DNA from: Anarhynchus alexandrinus
Taxonomy: Eukaryota; Chordata; Aves; Charadriiformes; Charadriidae
Reading direction: 5' to 3'
Assembly: GCA_008711295.1 (NCBI GenBank)
Contig: VUYV01000003.1
Location: forward strand, 10,681,148-10,745,147
DNA length: 64,000 nt
How positions within the stretch are numbered: the first letter of the stretch is position 1; each line of letters starts with the position of its first letter. Positions 12,901 through 26,978 of the stretch are shown here, in pieces. Under the pieces are notes generated by a model. It was not told the DNA's origin. It searched no databases and saw only the letters and a program-made list of their open reading frames with translations. Position numbers and translations under genes: made by a program.

Positions 12901-15900
12901 ACTTATGCCATGTTTTGTACCAATCATGGATTCATTGGAGAGCACTTTCCCTTTGACAAAATTGTGTGACAGATTTTTAAATAAAAAAGCAAAAAATTAT
13001 GTCTGTGACATTTTCCTACACGCACTAATATGAGACAAATCTACCTATAAGATAGAATTGCTGTTTCATTTGATAAATGGTGGCTGAAATCTGTATGCAG
13101 ATAATCCAGACTGTCTTTTTCAAGCTGGATCTGTAGAGGAACTTGTGCCAGGCACTTCAGAGTGGTATTAAGTTTGGCTCTGCTGTGAAAAGAATTGGCT
13201 GCTTTTCCTCCCGATACTTTGCAAGTCATGATGGGTGGGAGTCAGGGAAGCAGGAACACAAGGATTTAAAAAGAGTAAATAATATTATGCAAAGTAGTTT
13301 AGGATCAAAGCTTTGTTTCTTGTCTGACCATTGAAAAGCTTCCATAATCCATGAATAACAGGACCTGCTTTCAAAAATGACTTCAAATCTTTAGTCAAAT
13401 TTTCCATTTTATGGACTTTAGGTGCATATTTTGAGAGACAGTTGGTGTTATGAGCTTGATCACAAACGCTTAAGAATAAGGATGTTTTCTACAGCGTCTG
13501 AATGTATGTCAAGAGTGTGCCAAATTACTGAATTGAAATGGCATGGGATAGGAGAAGCACAATCTGGTGTTATAGGTGAAATTATAAGTGTTTGGAATTT
13601 TTGCTAAATTGCTAAATTTAATTGCTAAGCAAGCTATTAAATATATATTTTTATAAAAACATATGGCATGCTATAATGAATTTCAGGAAGAATTGTATCT
13701 TAAGAGAGCTTAATCAAAGTCCGTGGTGTGGTATTTTTGTCAGGCTCTATGACAGACAACTGTTGGATAACAAGAGCTTCATTTTGAAGTACACAGTAGA
13801 TGAATCATCTATTTTGAAAACATAGTTAGTCAATAAAGGACCTAAGTCTTTATCCATGGACTTTATTATTTAGATTTAGATTATTCATCAGTAACCAAGA
13901 GCTAAAGATTGTTAATGTAGAAAGGATTTGGAAGGGTGAGGAGGGAAGAAATTTTACAATATTTTTTTAAGTGTAAAAAGGCAGACCTGTTTTGCATGAA
14001 ATATTGAATTTCATTAAGACACTAATGAGTAATTTGATACATTTCATTTTCTATGTAAAACAGAAAGTGCCTATAGAAAAAAGTAAAAGAATTTACTTGA
14101 ATTGAGGATTTCTACAGCAAATTAATTCATAAAGAGATGAAGGCGTGTAGTTTTAAATTAAATATGGAAATCACAGTCCTATTCCTGCAGTTGTCAATTA
14201 CCTTTTAAAAACATTTGTATTAAATTGAAAAAAAATGCTTTGTGACTATAACTTTAATTCCCAGATATAGTACATTGCTTCTTGGCTGTTAAAAGAATGG
14301 ACAAGAAACATATGAATTCAAACAAAACAAATGTTACTTACCAGCAGGATTTACAAAACAAGCATTTATTATAACCTCAAGAAAAAAAATCGTACTGTCT
14401 GTATTTAAATGTGCAGCTAGCTGTTTTCATTGTGTATTTCTCCTTAATGGATTAAAGTATTCTATGCTAAATAGTATGCAGTAGAAATGGCTATCCTGAC
14501 AAAACTTTTTTTACATCAAGGCTTCAAAATTTCAACAAAGTTTAAACATTATTTAGATATAACAATTATTTTACAAAGACTACTTTTAACATGAGCAGGC
14601 CACCCACAGTGTTGACTAGAGAAAATGGCATGCAAGCCACCCAGCGAGACTGATGTAATTTTTTTTTCATCTTTGCTTAAAGTATAGTCACTAGACCAGA
14701 TAATGTAGAAACTTCTACACGCAACGATTAAAAAGGCTAAAACAGTCCCACTCTTTTTTTTTTTTTGGTTAATTAAAAATAAGTCATGAGTTGAAAAATG
14801 CAAATATTCGCACGCAATGTAAATATTCCCTACTATAAATGAAATTCTATTATTCTGTGTTAGGAAATTATCCTTATTACAAAATAGAATGCTTTTTAGT
14901 CTGGATAGAAAAGGTTTTAAGGCTATATTTAATGCATTTATTGAAGAATATTCACATATGGTAATAAAACTTAATTGCATGAAATTGTTGACCAAGGCTT
15001 GATCCTGTATGCAATGAAGCCAGTAAAACTTTTAATGCAGTGTGAAGACAATTTGTATTCATTTTGTTACAGTGACCAGCTAGTTAGAGTTTTTTCAGTC
15101 ACGCCATTGTCTTTGACTTAGTCACTGGTACTTTTAAGCGACTCATTAAATATCGTATAGTGTTAATAATTTTAAAAACTTAATTTGAAAACACAAAAAG
15201 TTGTTTGCAAAGCCCAGTGATAACTCTTAAAGCTATGACATTAATTAACATAATGAAATTATACTTTTCTAAAAAGAAAACTTTCTATGACTTTTTGCAT
15301 ATCCTGAGATGCATAATTTAGTTGTAAAATGTAGATCTGGAGCCAAAGCAAACTATAAAATATCTGCAGCACAGTTAAACATTTGAAATAGGAAAGAGTG
15401 ATTGTTTTTAATTGCACAGGGGTCTTACCACATTAAAATGCTAAGTGCTTCACTTTGAAATAGTATTTCATCAGTTGTAAAATGGTAACACAGTTAAATA
15501 AGAAAGTATAAAAATTGAGCAATAATTACTCATTTGCTCTAAAAAACTTGAATGACTCATTAAAATGGGGAAAATCTGTATGTCATTTGAACTGATTACT
15601 TAATCTACTTTTTCTTATTTTCATCCTTTTTAAAATAGGAGCCAGTAACACAGCAGATACCTTATTCCAAGAAGTGCTGGGGCGTAAAGACAAAGCTGAT
15701 TCAACGAGAAATGCACTTAATGTTCTTCAGCGTTTTAAATTTCTTTTCAACCTTCCTTTGAATATTGAAAGAAATATCCAGAAGGTATAATCCTTTAAAA
15801 ATGCTCTTCAGTTTTCTGATATTAGTCTGTTACCTTTTTCTTGCCAAATATAAATGTTTGTTCTTTGTTTGTGTATGGTTTTTGTTTTGTTTTGGGTTTT

Positions 15901-18900
15901 TTTAGGGCGATTATGACGTGGTTATTAATGACTACGAAAAAGCCAAGTCACTCTTTGGAAAGACAGAGGTTCAAGTATTCAAAAAATGTAAGATACGGTT
16001 TCTGTTACTTACTTTTTTTTTTTAACTTAAAGGCTAAAAAGCGCATAGTAGTCTAAAGAGCTTTAGGTGGGTTTTGTATGGATTTTAATCCATAAAAATG
16101 ATGGATTTGTAGGAACCAATTACTCTAGGCAATAATTCTGGCAAGTTTTCTGAGTGTGGTATATACTACAAAATGTGAAATCACAGCCAATTTTATTTAT
16201 TTATTAAGTCTTGGTAGTATTGGATATTAAAAAAAGGTACAGTAATTAAGATGTGACTTTGGGTGTCTCTCACTGGCATATTGTGGGAAAGACTTCAAAG
16301 TCCAGTGTTCTGTTTTTGTAGAACTGTTGTATACAAAATTTTCAGATGTGGTTTGTTATAAAATGAGTTATATTGATTTCCACATTAACTCCAGAAGTGT
16401 CTGATGTCCTAGCAAAATAACATAATTTTCAGTTCATACCACTGCTGAAGGCACACATCGGATTTATTTCCTCTCCCTACTCCTAGATTATGCTGAAGTT
16501 GAAACCAGAATTGAAGCTTTAAGAGAACTTCTGTTGGATAAGCTGCTTGAAACTCCGTCAACATTGCATGATCAGAAACGTTATATAAGGTAATCATTTG
16601 ACTAGTTTCTTCATCAGGCATATGGTGTTAGATGAGTACATAAATCTGTTTCCTCAGTAGAGTAGTGACTATTTTCACTACATTTTAATTACTAATTTTA
16701 AAACTGTAAGTAGAGTATTTTGAGATTTTATGATTATATAAATAATGGCAATGGATTGTTTCTTGATTATTTATTGAATGATTGAAAAACAGGTGTTGAA
16801 TAAGAGCAGTTTAACAAAGGATAGTTGAGATTGAATTTAATGTTTTTAAATCTTTAAGGCACGTTTAGATTCTGTTGCTTCCTGTAAACCATCATATTGC
16901 AATCTGTCTGAAATGATCCCTCACAGGTTGCAGATCTCAAAATACATTCCTTATTAACTTGTCTTACACTTCAGCTTGACTTGGTGTTGAAATAGAATCA
17001 TCCTGAGTCAGATTATAGGGAAGTTTTAATCCAAACTGTCATTTAAATTTGGTTTTGGCTCTTTTATTACTCAGTCTAAATAATGTAGTTCCTTTATATT
17101 TCATGAACACGAACAAGTTCCCCAGTTTTCACTGAAATTCCTAGATTTTCTGTCATCCACAAAACTGATGTTGAAGTCTGTTGTAGGCATACTGACAGGA
17201 GTTGGGTGGACCTTCTTCTACTGGTAGACCTTAACCTGCTTTACAGTCCTTGGAGCCAAACTTTAGAGTGCTCTGGAACATTTGTTGGCCTTATGCAGAA
17301 AGCTTTTGGGGTTTGGATGTTACCAGGGCTCCTAGCGTGGCTTGACATTCTCAGTGCTTTTTTTCAGTTATCTTAAAAGATGTAGACCAAATGTGCTGTG
17401 TGAGAAGCATTCTTAAAATTCTGACACCTGTGTGATGTCTTCAATGATTTTTATGCTCGCCTGACCTAGTTGCACAGGACAAAGTGGGGTATTGGTATCT
17501 TAGGTCCCTTTACGTTATGTTAGTTTATGAGGACAATGACCAGTGTACATTTACGTAGAATGCTTCTCCTTCTTCTGGGTGTTACATAAATATTGCCTAT
17601 TTATTGGAATTGCATTTTAAGGTGAGTAGTTTAGCGTTTTGTGTCTCTGAAGAAGGCACTACTCTTTCCTTTCTATGTCAGTCTTCAAAACCTTAAAGAG
17701 CAGCTTCTTTATCTAAGCCAAGTGTTATGACCTCTTCTAAGGATTCTTTGAAAGAATCAGAGTTGTATATGTGTTTGATGCTGGGTTGTTTCTGTTTTTA
17801 GTTTTTTCTCTAGACCCTTACCTTGAAGTAGTGAATCTTTAAAAATATTCCAGCCCACGTTGAAGCAGACTGTGTTACTGTAACTGCGAAATGTATTCTG
17901 CATGTAGAACAGTATAATAGAGGACAGCAAGGAGTAGACGAACGTGGAATAATTTAGTTCTAATGGATTAACAGAATCCCAGCATACAAAGCGATTAAAT
18001 TAGTTTCACTACCAGATATGCTATTGTGGTTGTATTAGTGTAAATTTTCTGGAGGCAAGGTGTGAAAAAAGTTTTCTTCAGAGCACTTCAGCTGAGAGAA
18101 AATTAACAAAATCCTAATTGCAAAATTATTTGCATAAAACCTGCTATTTCTATGAGATTTTTTCTTCCTTGATATGCGTGTTTTATATATCTCCAATGTC
18201 GAAGGCTGAGCAAGACCTAAAATACTGTGGTTTTCTCCCTCAGATATTCAATGTTTATCTTTATAATTAGGCTTCAATTCATATTTTCCTCTCACTTTAT
18301 TATGGTATTTACACTGAAAATTATTTTATACTGTTCAGAAACAGTTTACCATATCACTTAACAGCCAAGTAGATATATTTTTTTTTCCAAGACCAGTGGT
18401 AATTTTTGTTTTTATTTTGAGTCTCAGCAAAGGCTTAAGTCCCTCTGAACTCTGAGGAGGGACTTGAGCTCATAATTTATAAATGTCACCCTGTCAGAAT
18501 GGTTGCTTATGTAATGTTCTCGTCCATCCAACCAATCCTACTTTGACAGTTTATTTTTTATTAGAGTACTGCAGACAGTTCTCAAAGAAGACAGACTTTT
18601 GCAACACAGTCCTAATTAACATTAGTTATTATTGTAGTAATACAGCTTTTGTGAAGGAGTTATACATTCCCTGCACTGCTTAAGATAATAAATCAGTGTA
18701 CTTCACCTTGAGCATCTTGAATTTTTGAATCTGTCTTAAGTATTATTAATGCAGAATGTAATGAAGCACATTAAATAGCAAAGCAGCTACTGCTTTTTGA
18801 AAATACTATTTCAAAAGTACTGTTGTCAGGTAGTCTTGAATGTCATACATTAGACTATATTATATATTTTGTTCGCAATCACAACAGCAGGCTTCTAATA

Positions 18901-21900
18901 CTCTTCTCTCCCCAAAGACAGAGGGTTTTTTGCTTCCGCGTATTAGAAGCCCAATTCTTGTCGTTGTCTTTCCCCCTGTTTTTTTTCAGACTGTGTGTGT
19001 ACGTTGTAATGCAAAAAAAAAACCCCAACAACAAAACCAAAAATAATATAAAAACAAAACAAAAAACTCAAGGAGCTTGGGTTACATTTGTTTGTGCATG
19101 CATGTGCTAAAATTAATGAGCCACCAAAAAATTAATTCCTTCTGTACTTAGTTGTTAGGGTTACATGATGATACAATCAGGACATATAAAGTGGGAAGAA
19201 AAATACCATATTTTATGTGCTTGAGATGTCATCACTGATTCCAAGCGAAACGTGAAGTACTGAACTGCAACCTTGGCAGATAAAGAGCTTGATTTCCCAA
19301 GTACTGTACTAGAGGCACAACTGAAAATACATATTAATGTAATATTTAATATGTTTTTGTTTGTTTCTACAAGTTTTTTTGATGGAATTTTGCTTCACTA
19401 AATGATGAAGGGAGAATGCAAAGCTTGTGTTTGCATTGGGTATGACTGTATCTTAACTGTTCTTGAATTTTTAAAATTATGTAAAAAAAAAAAAAATATT
19501 AGTCCATCTTTGGTCTGTTTTAATGAGTCCTTCAGTGTGTCAAGTCAGAGCTGTGATTTTTGGACTGGGTTTTCCAGATATCTTTCTGATCTTCATGCGC
19601 CTGGGGACCCTGCTTGGCAGTGCATTGGTGCTCAACATCAGTGGATTCTGCAGCTCATGCACAACTGTAAGGAGAGCTATGTTAAAGAACAAAAAGGCAA
19701 GTATATATTTTTGTTTTATATATATGTATTTGACACTTAGGAATTTGGCATTGCCTTTTATTTGACAAGTTTTAGTGTACAAATGATGTTTGGATTTTTT
19801 CCCATCAATTTTGATAGCTTTTTACAAAGTTGAATACTGAGTTGTATTTTTTCTTTATTCTATTATAAAAACAAAAGGGCAATTGGAGTTTTCTTTTTGT
19901 TTAATTTATATCTTTTAAGCTCTTCACATGGGAAAAGCATTAGATTTCAGTCATTTATCTGAAGTTTACTGTCCTCTTGAAATACTTCTTTGAGGTCACA
20001 TGAAGTTTGGATTGTTGTCTGAATCTGCCAGTTTAGACTTCTTCGTCACAAGATATGCCATTAGTATATGGATATGCAGGGCATTGGGGCATAGTGGAAT
20101 AATGTGTTTCTTGATATGCAATGAATGATAATACGGTGTTTTCTTGTTCTTTGTTCGTGTCCAGTTCCAAAATTCGGATTACACTGTTCAGGCACAGACC
20201 CCTGTGAGCTGGATAAATAAGATATTTAGACAATGTTCTATTAAGACCAATGTGAATACTTAGTTGTATTCTGTCTTTGTCTTTGCAAGTGTTGCTCCTC
20301 AAAGAAATGCGTGGTCATAGGTATTGTTTGCAGGTGTGGCAGCAACTTAACTACCAGTTAACATGATCTATCACATTAGCGTATTTTCAAAAGGGAATAA
20401 GTGGGAGGCCATTGGCCTGGCATTTCTAGTAGTAAAATCTGAAAACTGGATTTTTAAATTAGAAAATGACAAGTAGTGCCTTGTTAAGACTTCTTGAGAA
20501 ACGAGTTTGCTGCTATTTTTGAAATAAGTAGGCATATTGGAATCTGGCCTCTCTTGGCTTATAGGTAGTGCCTGTGTATCCCAAAGCAAGTAACGTGTTC
20601 TCTTCTGAGAAACCACAGAAATTTTACTGAGTTGGAACTGCTACAGAAATGTGCTGTAAAATTGCTGCAGGAGGCTTAAACTCTCTTTAGCAGAGGTTAC
20701 GACATCAGGTATAGAGTTCACAGGGTGCATCGCATATGACCATGACATCTGTAAGTTTTAGCTTAAAGCATGCGCAGACCATCTTTGTTCCACAACATGG
20801 TGAGGAGTGCTGTGGGACCAGCTGGAACACCAGGTTGGTTTCTTGACCTTTTGGTCAAAATTCAGAACATTTCCAAAACTTCCCCATCTTCCCTCCTTGT
20901 CAAAATACTGAGGCGCCATCACCACCCCCTAACATACAGCTATCAGAAGCAACAGTCACTCATAAAAATGGCCATGGTTAACAATTCTAAGCTTGCCTTT
21001 TCTCCACTCATTTGCAAAATGTTACATAGCCATCTCTCGGCTTCTTAGAAAGAAAAATAGGGGCATGAAGATACTAAGTGCTCGAGACTTTTTTTGATGT
21101 AGTGGTCTATATAATTTTGATATGCACGCTCCAGTAAATGAATGGAAAATGTGACTAAATTCCTACGCTTGTCTTTAATCTCAACCTGTTTGGTGTTTTT
21201 CTTGCGATAAATCTGCTTACCTCAGCCTTAATATCAAAGGGGCTATTATGTTAGCAGCTTTGTTTGGCTTACAGAAGAGGGAATTTAAATAACTTGAATG
21301 CCCAGTAAATGCATGTATGAATAGTTAATATTTAGTGCATATATGAAACAAATGCTAATACATTATCACTTTTACTAAGGAGCTCATTACATTTCAATAG
21401 TTTTTTTCCCAGGCTTTTATGTGATCCTTACTAATGTAGGTTTGGTACAGATTGTAAAATACTCAAGAATTGATCCTAGTTGATGGAATTTCTCACTTAG
21501 TATCTAGAAGGACAAAGGAAGGTTGCTGAACATGTTTTTTCCTTTCCAGAGATCTTTAATTTTGGAATATACCAGACAGGAGAAGGAAAAACTTGCAAGA
21601 ATTGGTATTAACTGCCAAGTGGAACAATGCTGATTGTGATCAGAGACGTGGAATGTATTTTTAATCTACTTTAAAAGATGTATGCTTTTCAAACAGCAAA
21701 AGTGTGGGCTTTTACTCAGAGATATCAAATTGGTTGTGCAAGACTTTGAGGAATCTAATTTAAATAAGTCAGAAACGTGGTTTTATATATTCATAAGCTC
21801 ACAGGCTGTTTTTAGGAGAAAATAGGAGTAATTTTCCAAACATGGAAGTCCTCCACTTAAAACATGCTTCCAAAAAATATTATTTTGTATATCACACATT

Positions 21901-24900
21901 TGGAGGAAGAGGTGGGTCATAAGGTTGATACTCTAATGAAAAGGGCATTAAATCTTTTTCTAGGTTTCCCGTTTCAATGGGGACAATAGATACTGTTTCT
22001 AGCAGATGGTATTCTTCATATTGCAGATGCTGAAATAAGCAGGCAGCAATTACAGTTCCACCTTGAACATACCAACAATCTCTGGCTATTCTTAGTTTTG
22101 TTCTTCTGCTAACTGTGAATCTGTGGGTTCAAACTGACTGAGTCAAAAACTTTTCAGCATAGTAAACTTAAACCTCAGTAGCAGATTGTATCTATTTTTG
22201 CATTTGTGAACAATTTTTCAAGTTTCGACTGAGTTTATGCCAAAGCATTTTGCTATTTTATTTGTTTTCAATGCAGAGCTGTACCCTGAGTCGTTATACA
22301 TGAATTTTACTACCTGAGATGGATTCGGAATTAGACAAAAGCCTCTACTTTTCTTACCTGGAAAAGTCTTTGTTGAAAACTCTATTAGACATTCTGAACA
22401 GGAATTTTGTAGCTGGTTGTCAAACAGTAAATATTATCAAAGAACTTATGTGCTGGACATGATGTATTCAGGAAGGTGAGGTTAACATTCCAATTATTTG
22501 CTAAACAAGCTAAACCCCAAACTGAAGTAAGTTCTAAGGAGAACTTACTCTAAATTCAGTCACTGATACGATAAGCCAACAGCATACTCTCATTAGGACA
22601 AAATTGTTCTAGTTGTCTCCATACTACTAGGAGGTTGACCCTTTAGTCATTACAACTGAAATAGTTTCATTTTCTTATATAGAAATAGCATCATCTCCTA
22701 TCTTCTTTAAGAGATTTAGTGATGTATTGTCTCATCCAGGCTACTAGTAATGGCAGTCAGGACAAATTCCCAATATTGATAAGTAGTAAATCTACTTTTG
22801 TACGTCCTCTGTAGGTTTATCTTTGTCTGATGATTGCTCTCTTGTTCGTAACTGTACTTTCAAGGCTCTCCTAAGCGTAGTTGAAGAGTGGAGTGAGCTA
22901 ATATAAATGCTGAGATGGTTGAAGGTGCTTTAGCCTGTCTATCTCTTGCTCTGTATAGCCATAGCAGACCATTTGGGAGGTACAAAAAATGCAGGTAGAT
23001 TATGTTTGTGTTATGAGAAACTATTCAAATCCAAGCCCACATGTTTTAAGGAGTGAGCGAATATGCATATATGACAGCAGGCCAAAATTTCTTCCACTCT
23101 GAAGTACTCTGAAGTATGAGCAACCAGGACAAAGAGACCAAACAGCATAGCCAAAGTCGTAGTGGAAGCATGAGGCAGTACAGGGGATGCCCAAATCATA
23201 AATCTTCTGTGATCATGTCTGTACATTAAGCCATTCTCCTGCTTCTCAGAGAGTCAGATACTTCCATTAAAGGTGCAGATGTAGATAGGGGACCCACATG
23301 CAACTGGCTGGAGGTCTAGTTCTGCTGACATAGTAACGCTTGTAAATATATGGATTTATTAACTCTTTACGTTTTCTATTTAATTTTTGTCTGCCTTACT
23401 AACAGAATAGGCAGCTGTGCTCCTTTATTGGTTTTTAAACCTTTTTTTTTTCTTTATGGTTATGAAGTTATTTCCTGAAGCACTGATAGATTCCTTTTGT
23501 AAATCTGATTGCTGCCCACTGGAAGGACCTGAAGTAGGTAAAGCCAATAACCGCTGCTGTTACTTAGTACGTAGATATGTTGTAGAGAGGGAGATGCATG
23601 AGACTGAACAGACAGGAAAAAAGAGCATTTTTGAAGGCTATGAATATAAAGCTTAACGTGGAAGAGCACTATGCTCACTCACAGCAGTATTACTTAAATC
23701 TCTAGCAAGAGATAGTTGAATGATATACTGAATTGTACTGGTATTTTATGCTTTGTATTGGCTAAAGTCTGAGTTGCTTCTTCTGAACTTTGAACTTATG
23801 ATTTGTAGAACTCTAGGGACTTTCAAACCTGGTACCTGGATAGTAAATGGTTTCCTTCAATTAAGATTTTACATATTTGTAATTTTTAACTTTACTTGGC
23901 AATTCCCCTATTATTAGGGCATAATTGTAGTTTTTCACTATGGCTTATACTTCCAAGACTTATTGGAGTACAGGAAACATGGGGGATATAATGACGTAAA
24001 ATGAGATGAAAATAAATGTAAATAAATGAGGTTTAGTTTAAAATTTGCCTGGGGCACTGGGCAGATAGCCAAAATGAGTTAAGCAATGGGACTCTTAACA
24101 TGAGTATCAGGGAAAGAAGCTATGGAGGTTACGACTGTTTTCTGTGCGGCCAATGGTTATTGGCTTAGACTTTAATAGTGGCTTAGTAGGTTTCATGATT
24201 CTTTAAGCTAAAATGGATAGGGAGTGTAATCCACTTATTGTTGAACTGACTGAAAAAGTCTTTAATTTTTTAACAGGTTTTTCTGAGATATTATGTAACA
24301 CTACTGCAAATAAGCTATCTGTTAGTACCATTTAGAAACTAAAACTGTAAATGGAAACACTAACACAGTTGTAGCGTGACTGTTCTGCTGCCCTTTTGGT
24401 TTCAAAATATATAATATACAACCTATTAAAGTTCCCACCGTGGAGACAGTTCTCAAAACTGGCCTATACTAGTTTGGTCATTGTGATTTTTGTTGTAGTT
24501 CTTATTGCTGGAAAAAAATGTAATTTTTGCCGCACTCAGAATATGATGTACAGCTCTACAGATATTGTAAAAAAAAAACACAAACAAACCAAACCAAAAC
24601 CACCAAACAACAACAACAAAAAAACCCAACAAAACTTTGCAGGGTTTTTCTGTGGCACAGTAAGAGCAGCTGTATATAGTGTGCAGGAGAGAGATGGATG
24701 CTTAAACCACATTGCTCTTTCTTCTGTGCCACACTGAGATTCTATTCACCTTGCAATGAATGATCCATCTTTGTTAGATCAGACAGGCCGGCAAGGCTTG
24801 TGTCAAAAGGGCCTTTTCAATTTGTTATCCTAGCAGCTGGTTCTCTTCCATTGCCTTTGCTTACTGTACATCTGGAAGAAGACTTCTTGCAGCTGGGAGC

Positions 24901-26946
24901 CATTTCATGTCTAAACCACATCCCCTGTCCATAGCAGAAATACCCTTTTGACAGCAGATGTCAAGCAAACCCTTAATGGGTTATTAATTACAAAAAAAAA
25001 AAGAATAAAAATTAATCAGTACAAAATTTGACACTGGATTTGTTTTCCTCTTTTACCACCTGTATCTGTAACTTTACAGTTATCAGATTCAACCAAAAAT
25101 TCTGAATATGTTCAGAAGTGCAGGGGGCATTCTTATTTTATATAATACTTTAAATAATATTTGAAGTATTATAAAGGCAGTAAATATTGTGATTAAAAAG
25201 CAGACAGTAAATACTGTGATCAAAAAGCAGCACAGGTAGTTTAAAATCAAAATTGAGAAGATCAGTACTTCTGTGGTCACAGTTTTAGCTTGGTGTCTAC
25301 TCTAGTCTTCTAAGTCCTTTTTCGGGCAATTAAGTAAGAGTGGGTTGTTTTCAAAGTTGCTGAAGATCCTAATATCCACTGGTGCATTTTACCAGTGCTA
25401 GTAAAATGATGTCATTTTTATTTATGTGCTGAACTTGAAGTGTTTGGCTCTTGCTCCAGTATTTTTTGGCCTGCAGGACTGACAATAAGGCTTAGCCTTA
25501 GGCTGTGACATACTTAGAGCACCACTAGAAATAATCAGCCCAATTACCCTTTTTGTGGTACACTGAAAAATAGTTTTAGTATAAATATAATTAGTATAAC
25601 TAAGACTAGCCTTAAGATTTTAAAAAGCATTCCTTTTTAAATGTATTTCAAAAACGTTTTTTCCATAAAGTGCAGCAATTTTAACCTTCCACACTCATCT
25701 CTCTGCTAGAAATACAACCCATTTTCTTCTTGATCATTTAAAAATGTCAGATTCCTAATAAATGTAAGGGTAGAATGAAAAGGTACTCAAGAAAAAGAAT
25801 GAAATGCAGTCATTCATCTGTTTAGTAGGTTAATTTTTTTGGTAATTTCTCCTGCCTGCCTAATTTCTTGCCGAGACAAATTGAAATTCTCAGTGCGTTG
25901 TCCTTGAAAGGAATCTTATCCTGGTTGTGTCGGTGCGGGCTCCAGGCACTGTGTGTGTTTGGTCAACAAGCAACAGTGGGTGGTCAGGCTGTAGCACAGG
26001 ACAAGGGCCCGCTGTGCACAGGAAAAAATGTTCAAAGGTGTTTAAGGGTGGTAAGGAAGTCTGCCGCCCTTCAGAGAGTCGGGAGGCTATAGATCAGCCT
26101 TCCCTCGCTATTGTAGCCTGTGAGAAAATTCACTGTAAGATACATAATGGATGAAAGAGTACAGTAGCTGTATTCACCTGGTTGCACGTCTATAGGGTCT
26201 TTTTTTAATTTAAGGTTGCTCATATACATGCTGTATATGTACGTGCAGTCTGTGTAATGACTGATGTTTGTTGTACCATGGAAAATTGCACTGAAAAACT
26301 AGTCGGACTGAGGTTGATCACTTGTTAACAAAGTTCTTCGTCACTACAAAAAGTACAGGCACTGTATTATCCCTCAGTCAACCAGTAGCTTTTGTAAAAA
26401 GCTTTCGTTGAATGTCATGCAAGTGATGCACCGAGCTGACAGAATTGCAGAGTGACTGAGGCTGGGTTACGGGGGGGGAGGTGAGAGATGTGGGACTCCC
26501 ACAAGAAACTTCTGCCTGTCAGACTGCAAGGAGGAGGGGGGAACAGCAGAGTTGTGGAGCGATGGATAGTGCAGAAAAATTTTTACTCTCAGTTTGTTAA
26601 TAGTTTGGAAATATGAAAGTAAAGCTGCTTTTAAAGATTTAAATCATTGACTGGTTTGCCAATATGTTTGCCCAAAATCTGTTTTGGGCAAATTTCCTTA
26701 GGTGTCTCTTTAATGGAGGCTGTAACATGCTGCGTGCCAAGAGCGTGCAGGGAACATTATGAAAAATGGGGTCGAGGTATGTACATGAGCCATAGGTGCC
26801 ATAGGCACACAAGTACCCTGTAGCAACTCCAGGACTGATAAACTTAGAGTAAACGTGCAGTTAAGGGTCAGCACAGGTGACTAGGTGACTTTATTTACAG
26901 AAAGTGAAAGCGCAAATTGAATAAATGGCCTCAAAAAGCATTGTGG

Positions 26947-26978
<32 letters not shown>

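Noticed and set aside
14549..14995. 148-codon open frame on the - strand
   Set aside because: AT-rich composition dominated by Ile, Phe, Ser, Leu and Lys, includes a poly-Lys run from a homopolymer, and has no motif. Most likely chance.
19701..19702. GT at this site as the true donor of exon 6
   Set aside because: It would add 4 nt and shift the frame, ending at TGA 31896-31898, whereas the GC donor keeps the conserved protein in frame.
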